Source: Didymodactylos carnosus (taxonomy: Eukaryota > Rotifera > Eurotatoria > Philodinida > Philodinidae). Taken from it: 20,558 bases of DNA. The translations under genes and the position numbers were made by a program. Position 1 is the stretch's first letter. Each line of letters begins with the position of its first letter. This document shows, piece after piece, positions 9,607 to 19,203 of this stretch. The notes under the pieces are model-generated. The model did no database searches and was not told where the DNA came from. It saw nothing but the letters and a program-made list of their open reading frames with translations. Location: the NCBI GenBank assembly GCA_905250885.1, contig CAJNOQ010003347.1, positions 1-20,558 of the forward strand. Direction: 5' to 3'.

Positions 9607-9929
9607 TTAGTTGATCATTGTCATAACTTGATTTTGTGGAATTATGCTTCGTGGATTATCACCAACAGAAACAAGATCATGAACAATATCTGCATTGTTA
9701 AAATAATCTAAACTCTCTCTCTCTCGTAACGTCCGTTTCGGCAGATCCGTATCCGATATTAAAATACGATGGCTCGAACTTCCCAGATTATTCATCTAAC
9801 AAAGACGCCTCGTATCTTCAGACGTTTTTTTACTTGAAGCTACTGTCCATATTGCGAACACTTAATATTAATTAATTAGCTCAATACTAAACAAAACATT
9901 AAAAACATCAGCTTTTCTTTATTATCCAT
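9607..9929 (-). CDS. Possible small two-exon gene, unknown product
   Basis: Model complement(join(9607..9795, 9888..9929)). The ATG at 9929 has a strong Kozak-like context (CACCATGG), and the first 14 codons read MDNKEKLMFLMFCL. A GTATTG donor at 9887 and a TTTGTTAG acceptor at 9796 join in phase 0 to 62 codons (MNNLGSSSHRILISDTDLPK..., polar and charged) ending TAA at 9607. No family recognised. It converges on the NWD1-like gene, 132 bp away. The second exon could also be translated alone from its own ATG. Length is close to what chance allows, so this is a weak call. Confidence 0.28.
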
Positions 9930-10224
9930 GGTGAAATCGGTGACATACTTTATTACTAAACTTGTCCCGCCCAGAATGTGGCGTTGCTGAAGTATTTGCC
10001 TTTTTTCGTTTGTTTGTTCAGTTTAACAAACACAAAAAATCTTTCACTGTCAATAAGGCTACTGTTTTCCTTTTCTATGGTTATGCTGTTATTTTACCTT
10101 TTAACTAATAAAAATCTTCATTGCAGTTATATTGAATATTTATTCTATTGTCATGTGTTGTTCTAGAGATTCATTATTAATGATCAACAATAAATTTTAT
10201 TTCGAATTTGAAGTAAGAGAAAAA

Positions 10225-10296
10225 ACTTGTCAGTTAGGAATCAAAAGGTGCACATTGGTTCTTCAATCCAATGCTCTAACAATGAGTTACCGAGAC
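10225..10296 (-). other. tRNA-like segment, degenerate (SINE head or tRNA-Phe pseudogene)
   Basis: On the minus strand, GTCTCGG, TA, ACTC..GAGC (D arm), then an anticodon arm TTGGA-TTGAAGA-ACCAA with anticodon GAA (Phe, 10264-10262), then a weak B-box-like TTTTGATTCC. The D-arm stem pairs and the anticodon arm pairs 4 of 5. The acceptor and T stems do not pair well, so a functional tRNA is unlikely. A tRNA-derived SINE head or a decayed tRNA fits better. Confidence 0.4.
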
Positions 10297-11222
10297 ATTG
10301 TTTAATAAACACTAACTCTTCGTTTTGATTGATCCATATTAGATGCCTTTCAAAGCATGAGCCACAACATACTTGTGTATTCCTTTCGAGATTAAATAGG
10401 TGGAAAAGTGATCAATTAATATAGTCGAAGCACATTTCATATAGAAGTAGTATTTTTTAAAAACTTTCCCACTGATTACGGCTCAACGAAGTACGATGGA
10501 GAAAAAATGTTGCTGATAAAACTCTTCCTTAGGTGCCAAATGGAGTACTGTGTGTAATACTTTTTTCAGGGTAACGAAAAAACTCTGAGAAAAATTAACT
10601 TTAAGAATTTAAAAAAACTTAAAACTCAATTTTTCTCAAAATATTTCAGCAGTTGAAAGAGGGCAGTTTAGCCTACATTTTCACAATGAGAAAGGATTTT
10701 CGAACAAATTTCTGAAACTGATTTTCTAGGGAATCTCTGGAAAAGCAGTTTTTAAGTTAAAAATTTTACATAGCAATCTATCAATTTTTTGCATAACTAG
10801 ATAGTCCAAGGTGATCACTACATAATAACGTCACTTAAAGAGTCCATAGAGACTAAAGGATGGACACATGAATCTGAGGGCTTTATATCTTATACATATT
10901 AACAACACATCTGTTACTGAAATCAATACAAAAGAAAATCTTAACAGTTTTGCGATGTAGACAATAAAACCTAAGGCAAATGCAGAAGAAAAAATATGGT
11001 AGACCTATCTAAGTCAAAACAAAATCTTGTAATAGTGTGCGAAACGGTGTCTCACGCCTTCTAGCTCGATTTAATTTTTCTGCTCACTGACATTTTGAGT
11101 ATGATCATTCATCTGTTTATTTCCAGTGTTTAACTCAAGCGTACAATTTTCCAAAGATAAGAGGTTTGTAGAGAAAAAAATTCGTACGAGATGAGCTGTC
11201 ACACGTTCGAGTATAATTTAAG

Positions 11223-11364
11223 GTTGATTTTACACATCATTCTATTTCAGTCATAACATAGAGCAAAACTTTTCTCTAATATCAACACTGGCCGAAAGAA
11301 AAAAGAGAAAAATCTTGTTCTATGTTATGTAAAAGCATGCTTAATCGAATGATGTGTAAATCAG
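11223..11364. repeat. Imperfect inverted repeat, MITE-like
   Basis: Arms of about 55-60 bp: left begins GTTGATTTTACACATCATTC and continues CATAACATAGAGCAAAAC; the right arm carries the complement ending GAATGATGTGTAAATCAGC. Spacer about 30 bp. No coding frame. Confidence 0.7.
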
Positions 11365-11455
11365 CTGGGTGATTCTTTCGAGAGTGTATCACAATTACAT
11401 AGACTTTATCCGAATTGTTCGAGGGTAACAAGACTAGTACAACTTGGGTTCCTAA

Positions 11456-11617
11456 TGACGAATATCGCGTTTAAAAGATTCTAAAACAACGGTACGCTGG
11501 TCATCTAGATCTATTGGGATCGCATTTTCCAGCAGAACAGACCTTTTGTGAGTATGTTCACCATGTTTTAGTGAAACAAACAAACAAACACAAAAGACTT
11601 TTTTTTTCCATTGTGTA
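11456..11617 (-). pseudogene. Short coding-like minus-strand frame, unknown
   Basis: A 54-codon open frame whose last part reads LLENAIPIDLDDQRTVVLES then FKRDIRH and TAG. The residue mix looks protein-like, but the upstream half is low-complexity AAAC repeat. No start codon or splice site is convincing. Possibly a decayed transposon frame; chance is not excluded. Confidence 0.15.
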
Positions 11618-12847
11618 GCTCAGATCTAGCTCTTTCGTATAGTATATGAATAGAAATTCTATGTGGTGGATAAATATCAAAATTACGAATCGAACACCTA
11701 CTGAGCGAAAAAAAGGATCAAAGTTAAAAAAGTTTTATCTTCGGTCTAACGACTTGAGATAAAAATCTGCTATTAACAAGGAATAAAGCTGAGACTTAGA
11801 ACTATGGAACAGCAGAGAAAAAAATTTTCTAGCTGTTTTCTTTTGTGAGATAATGACATTATAAGCTATTGGTCTCCATCGTACGCATGCTTTTTTTACT
11901 GTATAGTATGGGTGGAAAGTAAATATACTTTTGAATTCGGGTTTAATGGGTCATAAAGAGGTTAAGAAACGAATTGATACATGCCCTTTTCCCCTTAACT
12001 AAATGTGGAGATTGTAAATGTACAATGCCTACCGTACGCCGTAGTTGTGGCCGAGGTAGTCGAAGCTAAATGTTATAATAAAATGTTCGATACAAGTTGT
12101 CTAATTGAGGGTACCATAGTTTCCAAATATTCAGAATTCTACCTCGCTTCGATCAGAATCCAGCTTTATTTCACATAATATCAAGCAGACCTCAACGAGG
12201 ATGAGACAAAATCGAATGTGGACAAGCAAATAGTCTAATCAAATTAAGGGGGGGGGGGAACGTATAAAATCATCCAATCCGTAGGAAAATGTTTTTAAAC
12301 TTCCAAATCGATTTCTGAGTAAGTTTGAATGAAAAATCGAATGAACATAGTTAGAGAACAAGCAACTCGTTAACTCAATGATCAAATTTTGAAAAAGCTC
12401 GAAAATCGGTGTTTCACATACCATTAGCTTTCTTTTCAGAACCTGAAGACAAAGGAGGGAAAGAAAGCCACGGACAATTTAAATGTTAGCCAATTTCTTT
12501 CTAAGAAAAACGGACATTTCAGAAAAAGGATTTCAAGGATACTCCATTGCAACTAAGAAATAAAATATCGAAGATAAATCATCCGGTTGATCCAGATTTT
12601 ACTTACACATAGCTGGAAACGGATAGAAAAGAGTAGAAAAAATATTCTAAATAACAGAACAATTTACTCGTTATTTTCTTGCATTTGTGCCATAAACACT
12701 ATAATACAGTTGAAGATAAACTGAGAAGATAAACACCCTTTCAGGCGAAAATTACAGTAAGAATAATCACTCAAGTATCAATTATCTCTTATTATTCTAT
12801 CTCAATTATCTATTATTATATTTTGAATTTCCAACATCTAACACACC

Positions 12848-12969
12848 TTACGGATCAAGAAAAACATCAGCTTCGTCATTTATATAGCAGCAATTGCCTA
12901 ATGCTAAATGCTTTCTCACTTCGCACAGTGGACAATTTTCACTAGGCACATGGTCTCGTGGCTCGCAAG
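12848..12969 (-). CDS. Putative Cys-rich terminal exon, unknown product
   Basis: After a TTTTCCTCTAG acceptor (12970-12971), 39 codons run to TAA at 12848: CEPRDHVPSENCPLCEVRKH then LALGNCCYINDEADVFLDP. Six cysteines and an acidic end look like a secreted or zinc-binding C-terminus, but no family is recognised. No matching upstream exon was found on the minus strand up to 13.3 kb. The first half overlaps a dispersed repeat (similar text near 9160, 13445 and 13620), which weakens the call. It may be chance coding in a repeat. Confidence 0.3.
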
Positions 12970-15472
12970 CTAGAGGAAAACTTAAAATTTATAGGTTATC
13001 TTGTTGTTGCTATTTTTTATAGATTATTTTGTGTACTCTATCTAATGGAATGCTTTTCGAGTTATAAAAAGTTTTCTAAGTGGTTTGGTGGTAGATGTAA
13101 GGTTTTTACAATTATCATGGTCTGTTTTACTAAAAATGATTCCTCTATCTTCATCGCTTCATCTGTTTTCCGGCAAAAACTTACTTAACAATTTTCTCAC
13201 TAAAAACGCTTCCAATGACATTAATTTTATTTCTTTAATCAACAGTACAACAAAAGCCTCCTTCGATTAAAGCTGATAAAAAAGGTTTTTAAACTTTCAA
13301 AGTATGGCTGCATAGGTTTTTCGGAGATCCACTCCCTGGAAATCCCGTATAAACATACTTTTCAAGTTTGAAAACCATGCCATTGAAAAGGGCTCATACG
13401 AAAATCTATAGAAAGAGTGTTTAGAGACTTTCGTATCACTTTTGTAGCACATGTCCACATGCCTAGCCGAAATTGATTACTGTGCTTGATTTACTTTACT
13501 TACTTACTGCGTCGTTGTAGTGTTCATACATATTCTGTCGCAAGAACGTCCTTCAATAAAGCTGATATATTCTCGTAGCAGAATATAAAAAGACAGTTTA
13601 GAGACTTTCGTACCAAGTTTCTAGCACATGCCCACGTACCATGTCAAAATTGTTATGTCCATGCGATAAAACCATCGCATTACACTCGATCGAAACATTT
13701 TTTGTTCAGAAGTACTTCATATGCTCACCATTCGATGTAGTTTTTTATGCTGACTCCAAACATGTTATTTGGTTTTAATAAAAGTGGTTCTGGACTGAGA
13801 ATATTAGATTTGCTTAATATCTTTAAAAACGAGTTGGACCGAGAAAATGACGCTACTTTGCAACTCATCCTTTAGCTAGTCTTCCAAAACTTCGTTCTGA
13901 GCTTAAAAGACGCAGAATTTTCTCTACATTTTTTCTATGTTTGGACCAAAGTGGGAACCTCTCGAGATGATAAAACACTTTTTGCTCGGAATCCAGTGAG
14001 TTATACGTTATCGATCATGCTGATTCAAAATATGACCGTGGGGGTGATCTTTAGCTCTTCAAAGACCCGGTTTTCTAAAAAAGCAGTTTTTCAGAAACTC
14101 TAAAAAATAACCAAAATCTTTCTTAATACAGCATGATTGTAACCGCAAATTTCTGATTAAAATGAGACATCTCCCAGTTTTACACGATCTTTCTTTGCAA
14201 AGTTATAGAATTTACAAGAACTCCTACGTGTTCATTGCCAGCTCAAAGGTACAAAAATAATAAGAAGGAAAAAAATTAATTTAGGATTTCACCTCGAGAG
14301 GTTCCCTCGTAAGATGTACCCTAATCGTCGTTTCACTGTACTCAAACTATCGGAAGTCTCAAAAATCTCAACTGTTCACTACTTCACTTGAAAAGAAAAA
14401 GATTTATATCTTCGCAGAAGTGTTGTTGGGGCAATTCAAACACAGTGCTAAAACCTACAATAAATTCTTAACTGCTATGGGGTACAAAACCATATTTTTC
14501 GACAAAGTTTTAGAATCGTAAAGACAGACTACAACAATCGGATCATTATTTGTGTTTGGCGCCATTCCCTCTAAGGAAGATACCTCAACCCTGACGTACC
14601 GTATCAAAATGATGCAACTCATAGAAAGAAGTGCACTTTGTAGAGCTTGAAATTCTCCATGTTTTCATATAAGAACAATACTTTTGATAAGTCAAGACTT
14701 TGAAGAAGTCTCCAAAATAAATATACCTCGTTGGTCAAAGATGTCTGTTTGCTGTTTTCCATTTTAAAATAGTAACAACTAAGCGTATAAGAAACAATAC
14801 ACAGCTAGATACTCCGAAAAATTCTGCGTCTTTTAGGTCTTGAACCTAAATTTTTTGCAAAGCACTTACGAGGCAAAAATTGCATTTCGAATTTTTCAGA
14901 TTTTGCACTTGAGCAGTTGGGTTTTTCGTGGCTTCGAGTACTTTTACTGCTGTACAAGAACGGGACATGCTTATTTTTAAAACAACGTATGAATAAAATC
15001 TAGACACACTTCTCTACCTTTTTGACATAAAAATGAAGTTTTCTGATCAAGTTTAACTTAAGAAAATTTTTGCAAAGTTTCTTGTATTCTCTCTGCTCAA
15101 CCCGTTAACGTCATCTTTGCTCAGTTTCAACACTGTTCTAGACAAAAATCAATCAAAGGTTAAAAGCATTAAATATTAATTGAGATTCTTTAAAACATTC
15201 GTTTATTGGCGATAAGAACAGGTGGTGCCAGTTTCTTGTTAACATAAAAAATGAGGCGAAGTAGCAACTGAGTAGAGCAAAGCAAAAACGGTAACGTTAT
15301 AAATGATCTCATCATTTTGATTTTTCTTGAAAAGTTTTACTTAAGACATATAAATAAACATACCACAATGTGTATTGACTCTAGTATTCGAGAACAGCAA
15401 TACTTCTGATGAAAACTAATCATCAGAAAAATAGTTGATGAACCGTATGAATTGACAGGCATATGATTGACA
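12970..15472. other. Gene-poor repeat-derived region
   Basis: Apart from the ~177-bp repeat and the 25-bp segment at 14289-14313 that matches exon 1 of the NWD1-like gene, I see no supportable gene. Open frames at 12958-13270 on the plus strand are short, Phe/Ser-rich and lack domain signals. Confidence 0.5.
13300..13670. repeat. Degenerate tandem repeat, period about 177 bp
   Basis: TTTAGAGACTTTCGTA occurs at 13420-13435 and 13597-13612, each followed by a TAGCACATG.CCAC..ACC/GCC..AAATTG segment. Similar AGCACACGTCC..AAAATTG text lies near 9160 in intron 9 of the NWD1-like gene, and inverted near 12920-12960. Confidence 0.6.
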
Positions 15473-15478
15473 TTTATT
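15473..15478 (-). terminator. Candidate polyadenylation signal of the ubiquitin-like gene
   Basis: AATAAA on the minus strand about 107 bp after the stop codon at 15585. Confidence 0.4.
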
Positions 15479-15584
15479 AAAAATGCACAAATCTTGTATT
15501 ACATCACAAGGCTTTTAAGAATCAGGCTAGTTATACTGTTTATATAATTTCTGAAAGAACAAAAATTCATATGTGTACCTTGTG

Positions 15585-15923
15585 CTAATCAGATACTTCT
15601 GAACTACTCGATGATGAATCTGATTTCCAATTTTTACTATCATCCATAACGATATTTGTATTCCCGATTCCCGTTGGTGGCTGATGATTTTTTGTCAAAC
15701 CATAATGTTTCAATGTACGTTTACTTTTCAACACTTTACCTTTGTAAATAAGACGGCAACCTTGTTCATGTTGAGGGGGCAAACGTGATTTTAATTCAGC
15801 TTTTAATTCTGAAACAATCGACTTTTCGTCTACCGTTAAAAGTAACAATTCACCATCGGATTTACGAGTAATTGTTAATTGTACTTGATTGACAGGTGGA
15901 ATAACAGTTGTTGAAGAAGACAT
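15585..15923 (-). CDS. Small ubiquitin-like-domain protein
   Basis: Single-exon frame of 112 residues with ATG at 15923 and TAG at 15585. Residues about 13-80 form a ubiquitin-like fold pattern: VQLTITRKSDGELLLLTV (beta hairpin), then a KSIVSELKAELKSRL helix, then CRLIYKGKVLKSKRTLKHYGL, matching the ubiquitin IF.GK.L.D..TL..Y.I region. The tail is acidic and Ser-rich (about 97-112) and has no diglycine end, so it is a domain-type ubiquitin-like protein and not a conjugated modifier. Such domains commonly dock on proteasome or chaperone partners; the partner here is unknown. A Q..G..PP.G linker follows the domain. No introns needed. A 17-bp duplicated motif sits 20-55 bp upstream of the ATG. 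Confidence 0.75.
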   Translation of the reverse strand: MSSSTTVIPPVNQVQLTITRKSDGELLLLTVDEKSIVSELKAELKSRLPPQHEQGCRLIYKGKVLKSKRTLKHYGLTKNHQPPTGIGNTNIVMDDSKNWKSDSSSSSSEVSD

Positions 15924-15942
15924 TTGTTAATAAATACCTTGA

Positions 15943-15978
15943 GTCGAAAAACCGTTTGCTTGTCGAAAAACCGTTTGC
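15943..15978 (-). repeat. Two direct copies of a 17-bp motif upstream of the ubiquitin-like gene
   Basis: GTCGAAAAACCGTTTGC occurs at 15943-15959 and 15962-15978, separated by 2 bp. It lies in the presumed 5' UTR or promoter. Could be a protein-binding pair or a slippage duplication. Confidence 0.7.
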
Positions 15979-16559
15979 GTACAGTCAAAAATGAAAAGCA
16001 AGAAAGAGTAAAATCAACTACTGTACGGTTGAATTATTTAGTTTCCTTTTTTGTATTAAGCATGTGAAAATAACGTGCAGCCAACTATTCTCTGTTTTGT
16101 TTAATTATCCACCTGTAATAGTACAAATAAATATCAAACGCACACGTGTCGTGAAATATTTATCCTGTTTTGTATAAACGCTTATTTCTCTTTCTTCCAT
16201 TGAAACACAATATACTTTATGAAAAACCGATAATAGAACAATCACGGCAAATGTCGCCTTAGTCACGTAACTCTACTACCTAGTGTAATTCCGACACGTT
16301 TCTCTGCATTTTGTTTCTTCTATAATTCATGCATTTTTCAATGTATTTTGTTTATCTCTTTTTGTAACTCGTTTAACTGCATCGCGCTACTTACTGAAAA
16401 AAGGACGAGTATCGGTTTCTGCTGGAAAATGGTCCAATATGATTTTGAGTGAAAATAGTCGCAAATGCCTCCTGTTATACTTCCAGATGCTTCTGACTTT
16501 CAAAAATTGCTCCTGATCTCCTTGAAAAACTTATTTCTTACCAGTTTTCGTCACCAGTT
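15979..16559. other. Upstream region of the ubiquitin-like gene
   Basis: No frame, repeat or element that I can support. Presumably contains the minus-strand promoter. Confidence 0.5.
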
Positions 16560-17420
16560 CAACGAAGGTCATTCACTTTGTTTCTCAATGTTTTCGTAAA
16601 ACTTCAAAGACTTTGGCCAAAGCCCATACATAGAAAGATAGACAATTTTTTGTGCTTCAAAACAAGCTACTGGCAAGGTTCTCAAACATATGCGCGCATA
16701 GAACAATTGTCAAAATTCTAGACAGATATCATGATTTTTAGCCACCCTAAAGAAATACTTCTTTGATGTTTCTACTCAGATCAGGAATATTTTATACATA
16801 GAAAGCTAGAGAATTCTTCGGGCTTCAAGATGAGCTATAAATAAGTCTTTCAAAAATATGACCAGGTGGGTCAGTAGTCGAAATACGTGACCGGTATAAT
16901 GATTTTCACCTATCTTAGTGCTTTCATTAGAAAATTTGGTGCATGTTCTGCGCTGAACCAAATTGGGCGCCAAATGCAAAATTTGTCGGTGAATCCGACA
17001 GCGGGTTCCTTATAATTATATCTTCACTTCTTTTTTGGCGTTGACATAATCAACGTGGTTTTTGCCTAAATTTTATTTTTTTCCATTGGCGCCTTTTTTT
17101 TCAACCACTGAGAAAAATAAAATTTAGGCAAAAATCACGTTCATTATGTCAACGCCAAAAAAGAAGTGAAGATGTAATTATAAGGAACCCGCTGTCGGAT
17201 TTACCGACAAATTTTGCATTTGACGCTCAATTTCTATCCAATTAGGTTCAGCGCGGAGCAAGCACCAAATTTTCTAATGGAAGGAATATTTCTTGAACTC
17301 ATCTACTCCGACCCAGAATGTTTTATATATCGAAAGATAGGGGATTTGCAGGGCTTCAAAATGAACTATAATATTTTGTTTTAAAAGTTGGCCCTCATAG
17401 ATTTATTGACTTGTTTTCCA
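16560..17420. repeat. Degenerate ~170-bp tandem repeat, three units, the last split off by a foldback
   Basis: ATACATAGAAAG recurs at 16626 and 16794 (168 bp apart) and as ATATATCGAAAG at 17325. Each is followed by an A.TT..T.GGGCTTCAA-A.GA-CTA segment. The gap from the second to the third unit is 531 bp, which is about 176 once the 355-bp foldback is removed. Confidence 0.65.
16925..17279. mobile_element. Foldback element, arms about 156-167 bp
   Basis: Left arm 16925-17080 and right arm 17113-17279 are reverse complements with few mismatches, spaced by about 32 bp. Outer ends CATTAGAAAATTTGGTGC; inner ends CCTAAATTTTATTTTT. No coding capacity. The longest near-perfect stretch holds GGGTTCCTTATAATTA. 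MITE or foldback type. Target duplication not clear. Confidence 0.85.
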
Positions 17421-17546
17421 TAAGACTGCATAATTGAAATGGACGATGAAAAATCTGAATAGCTAGAGCTTGATAGACGTTTTGACGAGAGAAAAAATCA
17501 ATATGTCATGATCGTTGATATTTTTCTGGGACAAAAAGAATTATAG

Positions 17547-17552
17547 TTTATT
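17547..17552 (-). terminator. Candidate polyadenylation signal of the Cys/Tyr-rich membrane protein gene
   Basis: AATAAA on the minus strand about 117 bp after the stop codon at 17669. Confidence 0.4.
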
Positions 17553-17668
17553 CGATTACATACAGTACAGGTTCACAAAATGCACAGATATATTTTACGT
17601 TTTCAAGTGATTGATACAAGAGTATCACGGACAAAAATTATGATAAACACGAATAGAAACTAATTTGT

Positions 17669-18183
17669 TTAGTGTGGATAAGGTGGAGGTGACGCAACAT
17701 AATAAGCAGGTAACTGTTGTAAACGACTTCTGTTTTGCTGACGTTTGCAGACTGCAATAATAGCAATAATAATCGCAACAAACACTAAACTACCGCATAC
17801 AATTCCAATATAAGCCCATGTTGTTAAACGATACGAATATTTATACGTATAACATAAACCGTAAGTGCCACACGTAGCATCATCTAAAATAGAGGGACAG
17901 TATTAGATAGATTGCTAACTCTATTAATTAATTTGCTCGACTACTTACAAGCACAGCAAAATGGTGACGAGGTATATTTGGCACAACATTGACCTATAAA
18001 CATAAAATTTAGACGATCTATTATTGTTGAGCGCTAGTAATATCAGCATATTTTCATACCTCGACTTCCAAAATAGGCCGTTGAACAACTTCCACCTAAA
18101 CAACAGAGATCACACCGCTGATCCGCAGATACTATGTATACCGATAGAACAATCGCTGAAGTTACAATAAATCTGTATATCAT
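17669..18183 (-). CDS. Cys/Tyr-rich single-pass membrane protein (CYYR1/Shisa-like)
   Basis: Complete three-exon gene: complement(join(17669..17883, 17949..17993, 18060..18183)), 127 residues, introns of 65 and 66 bp with clean GTAAGT/GTATGA donors and TTTTAG/TTATAG acceptors. Residues 1-20 are a signal peptide (MIYRFIVTSAIVLSVYIVSA). Residues 21-73 form a small ectodomain with paired cysteines (CDLCC, QCC, FCCA, DATCGTYGLCY). A transmembrane helix follows (about 78-101, IGIVCGSLVFVAIIIAIIAV). A short cytoplasmic tail KRQQNRSR ends PAYYVASPPPYPH, giving a PPPY motif that can bind WW domains. This layout matches the CYYR1/Shisa-like group of adaptor membrane proteins in which a Cys-rich ectodomain precedes one helix and a Pro/Tyr-rich tail. 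Family name inferred from layout, not from alignment. Confidence 0.85.
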
Positions 18184-18503
18184 CTTTGAATCGTAATGTA
18201 TCGTGAAGTTTTCTTCTCTATATTTGTTTTATTGTTTATTCTATAGGTTAGAGTTTTTATTCGTATGATATAGAGTTTTGTTGATAGTATGGGCGTTGAA
18301 AATGACGTCGTGTAAAAAGTTTTAATTGATAAGAAGTAAGAAATGTTAATACAAAAATTACGCAACTAAATGCAAAAGGTATACGGTATAACAACAAAAT
18401 TATTTTTTCTATCGTCAAAACCATAATGAATAATTACACAAATACTGATAACTACGGTAGTTTATTGCAATAAAGCTGGAAGGATGTATGTTATGTTTTA
18501 TGG

Positions 18504-18509
18504 TTTATT
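18504..18509 (-). terminator. Polyadenylation signal, probably of the MITE-interrupted gene
   Basis: AATAAA on the minus strand, 24 bp after the TAG (18533-18535) that would have ended the neighbouring gene before the MITE inserted. Confidence 0.45.
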
Positions 18510-18559
18510 TATGATTCACATTTTTCTTTAGCCTATCGCATGCCGTTTCTTATATCGAT

Positions 18560-18965
18560 ATAAATCACAGAGATGGACTAGTCCGGTATTTTTCAGTCCA
18601 ATCTCAGTCCGCCAGAGGTTAAGTTCGAAGCAATCCCAGTCTGCGCAGCTGTTAAAATTTTTCAGTCTTAGTTCAGTCCCAGTTCAAAAATATTCCGTCC
18701 AGAATCAGTTTGTGCCTGTCTTTTTTCTAATTCGCTTTCGTGATTGCATGCTTCTTTTTGGTATTTTCACAAATGATGAATCAATGAAAGATGAAAGAGA
18801 GAATTCAATTTCTTTTCTCTTTTCATTTTCTTTTCAAATTTGAACTGAAAAGATCAGTCACAACTTTAAAAAAAATCAGCCCAAGTCTCTTATAGCTTCA
18901 GTCTCCCTGTCGGTATGAAAAAACCTGTCCGTCCGAGCTTGAACTTGCCCATCTCTGCTAAATCA
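18560..18965. mobile_element. hAT-type MITE (390 bp) with 8-bp target duplication
   Basis: Element 18568-18957. Left end CAGAGATGGACTAGTCC; reverse complement of the right end CAGAGATGGGCAAGTTC, a hAT-type terminal repeat. Flanks ATAAATCA (18560-18567) and CTAAATCA (18958-18965) match at 7 of 8. Subterminal CAGTCC/CAGTCT motifs recur many times and could be transposase-binding repeats. No coding frame. Confidence 0.88.
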
Positions 18966-19203
18966 TCAAATTAACCAGTTCAATAGATAATTCTGTATCA
19001 AAAATGGTATAATCATCAGAAAATAAATGTCTTTTTTAAATTTTAACTTACCTATTAATTTTGTGTAAAAACTATTTACCATCGTTTGATACGGCATTAT
19101 TTGCATCTTAGAAATCCTCTCAAGTTCTTCTCGAAAACCTTTTTGAGAAGAATGTTTTAAAGATGTTTTAGGTTTGCCAATTTTATTAAAATATTTTAGA
19201 AGT
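18958..19203 (-). CDS. 3' end of an unknown gene, C-terminus altered by a MITE
   Basis: Two exons: complement(join(18958..18992, 19052..19203)), intron 59 bp (GTAAGT..GATACAG). Exon text runs LLKYFNKIGKPKTSLKHSSQ, KGFREELERISKMQIMPYQT, then MVNSFYTKLI, and across the splice ELSIELVNLMI to TAG. Lys/Ser-rich and probably helical; no family recognised. The stop TAG (18958-18960) falls in the right target duplication of the hAT-type MITE. Before insertion the frame would have gone on for nine residues (YIDIRNGMR) to TAG at 18533, with AATAAA 24 bp later. The 5' boundary (ACTAATAG acceptor at 19204) is tentative and upstream exons were not found. Confidence 0.5.

Larger units (their letters stand above)
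9475..12847. other. Gene-poor region between NWD1-like gene and 12.8 kb
   Basis: Besides the items listed separately I see only simple sequence: a CT run near 9714-9724, an AAAC run near 11574-11592, an 11-G run at 12248-12258 and AT-rich text with no long frames or domain motifs. Confidence 0.6.

Noticed and set aside
12248-12258. 11-base G run as a functional site
   Set aside because: Odd in AT-rich DNA but nothing around it supports a role; could be simple slippage.
12958-13270. Two overlapping plus-strand frames
   Set aside because: Short, Phe/Ser-rich, no domain, no splice context; one opposes the putative Cys-rich exon.
18180-18365. 61-codon minus-strand frame upstream of the membrane protein gene
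   Set aside because: Low-complexity Ile/Thr text overlapping the real gene's start in another frame.
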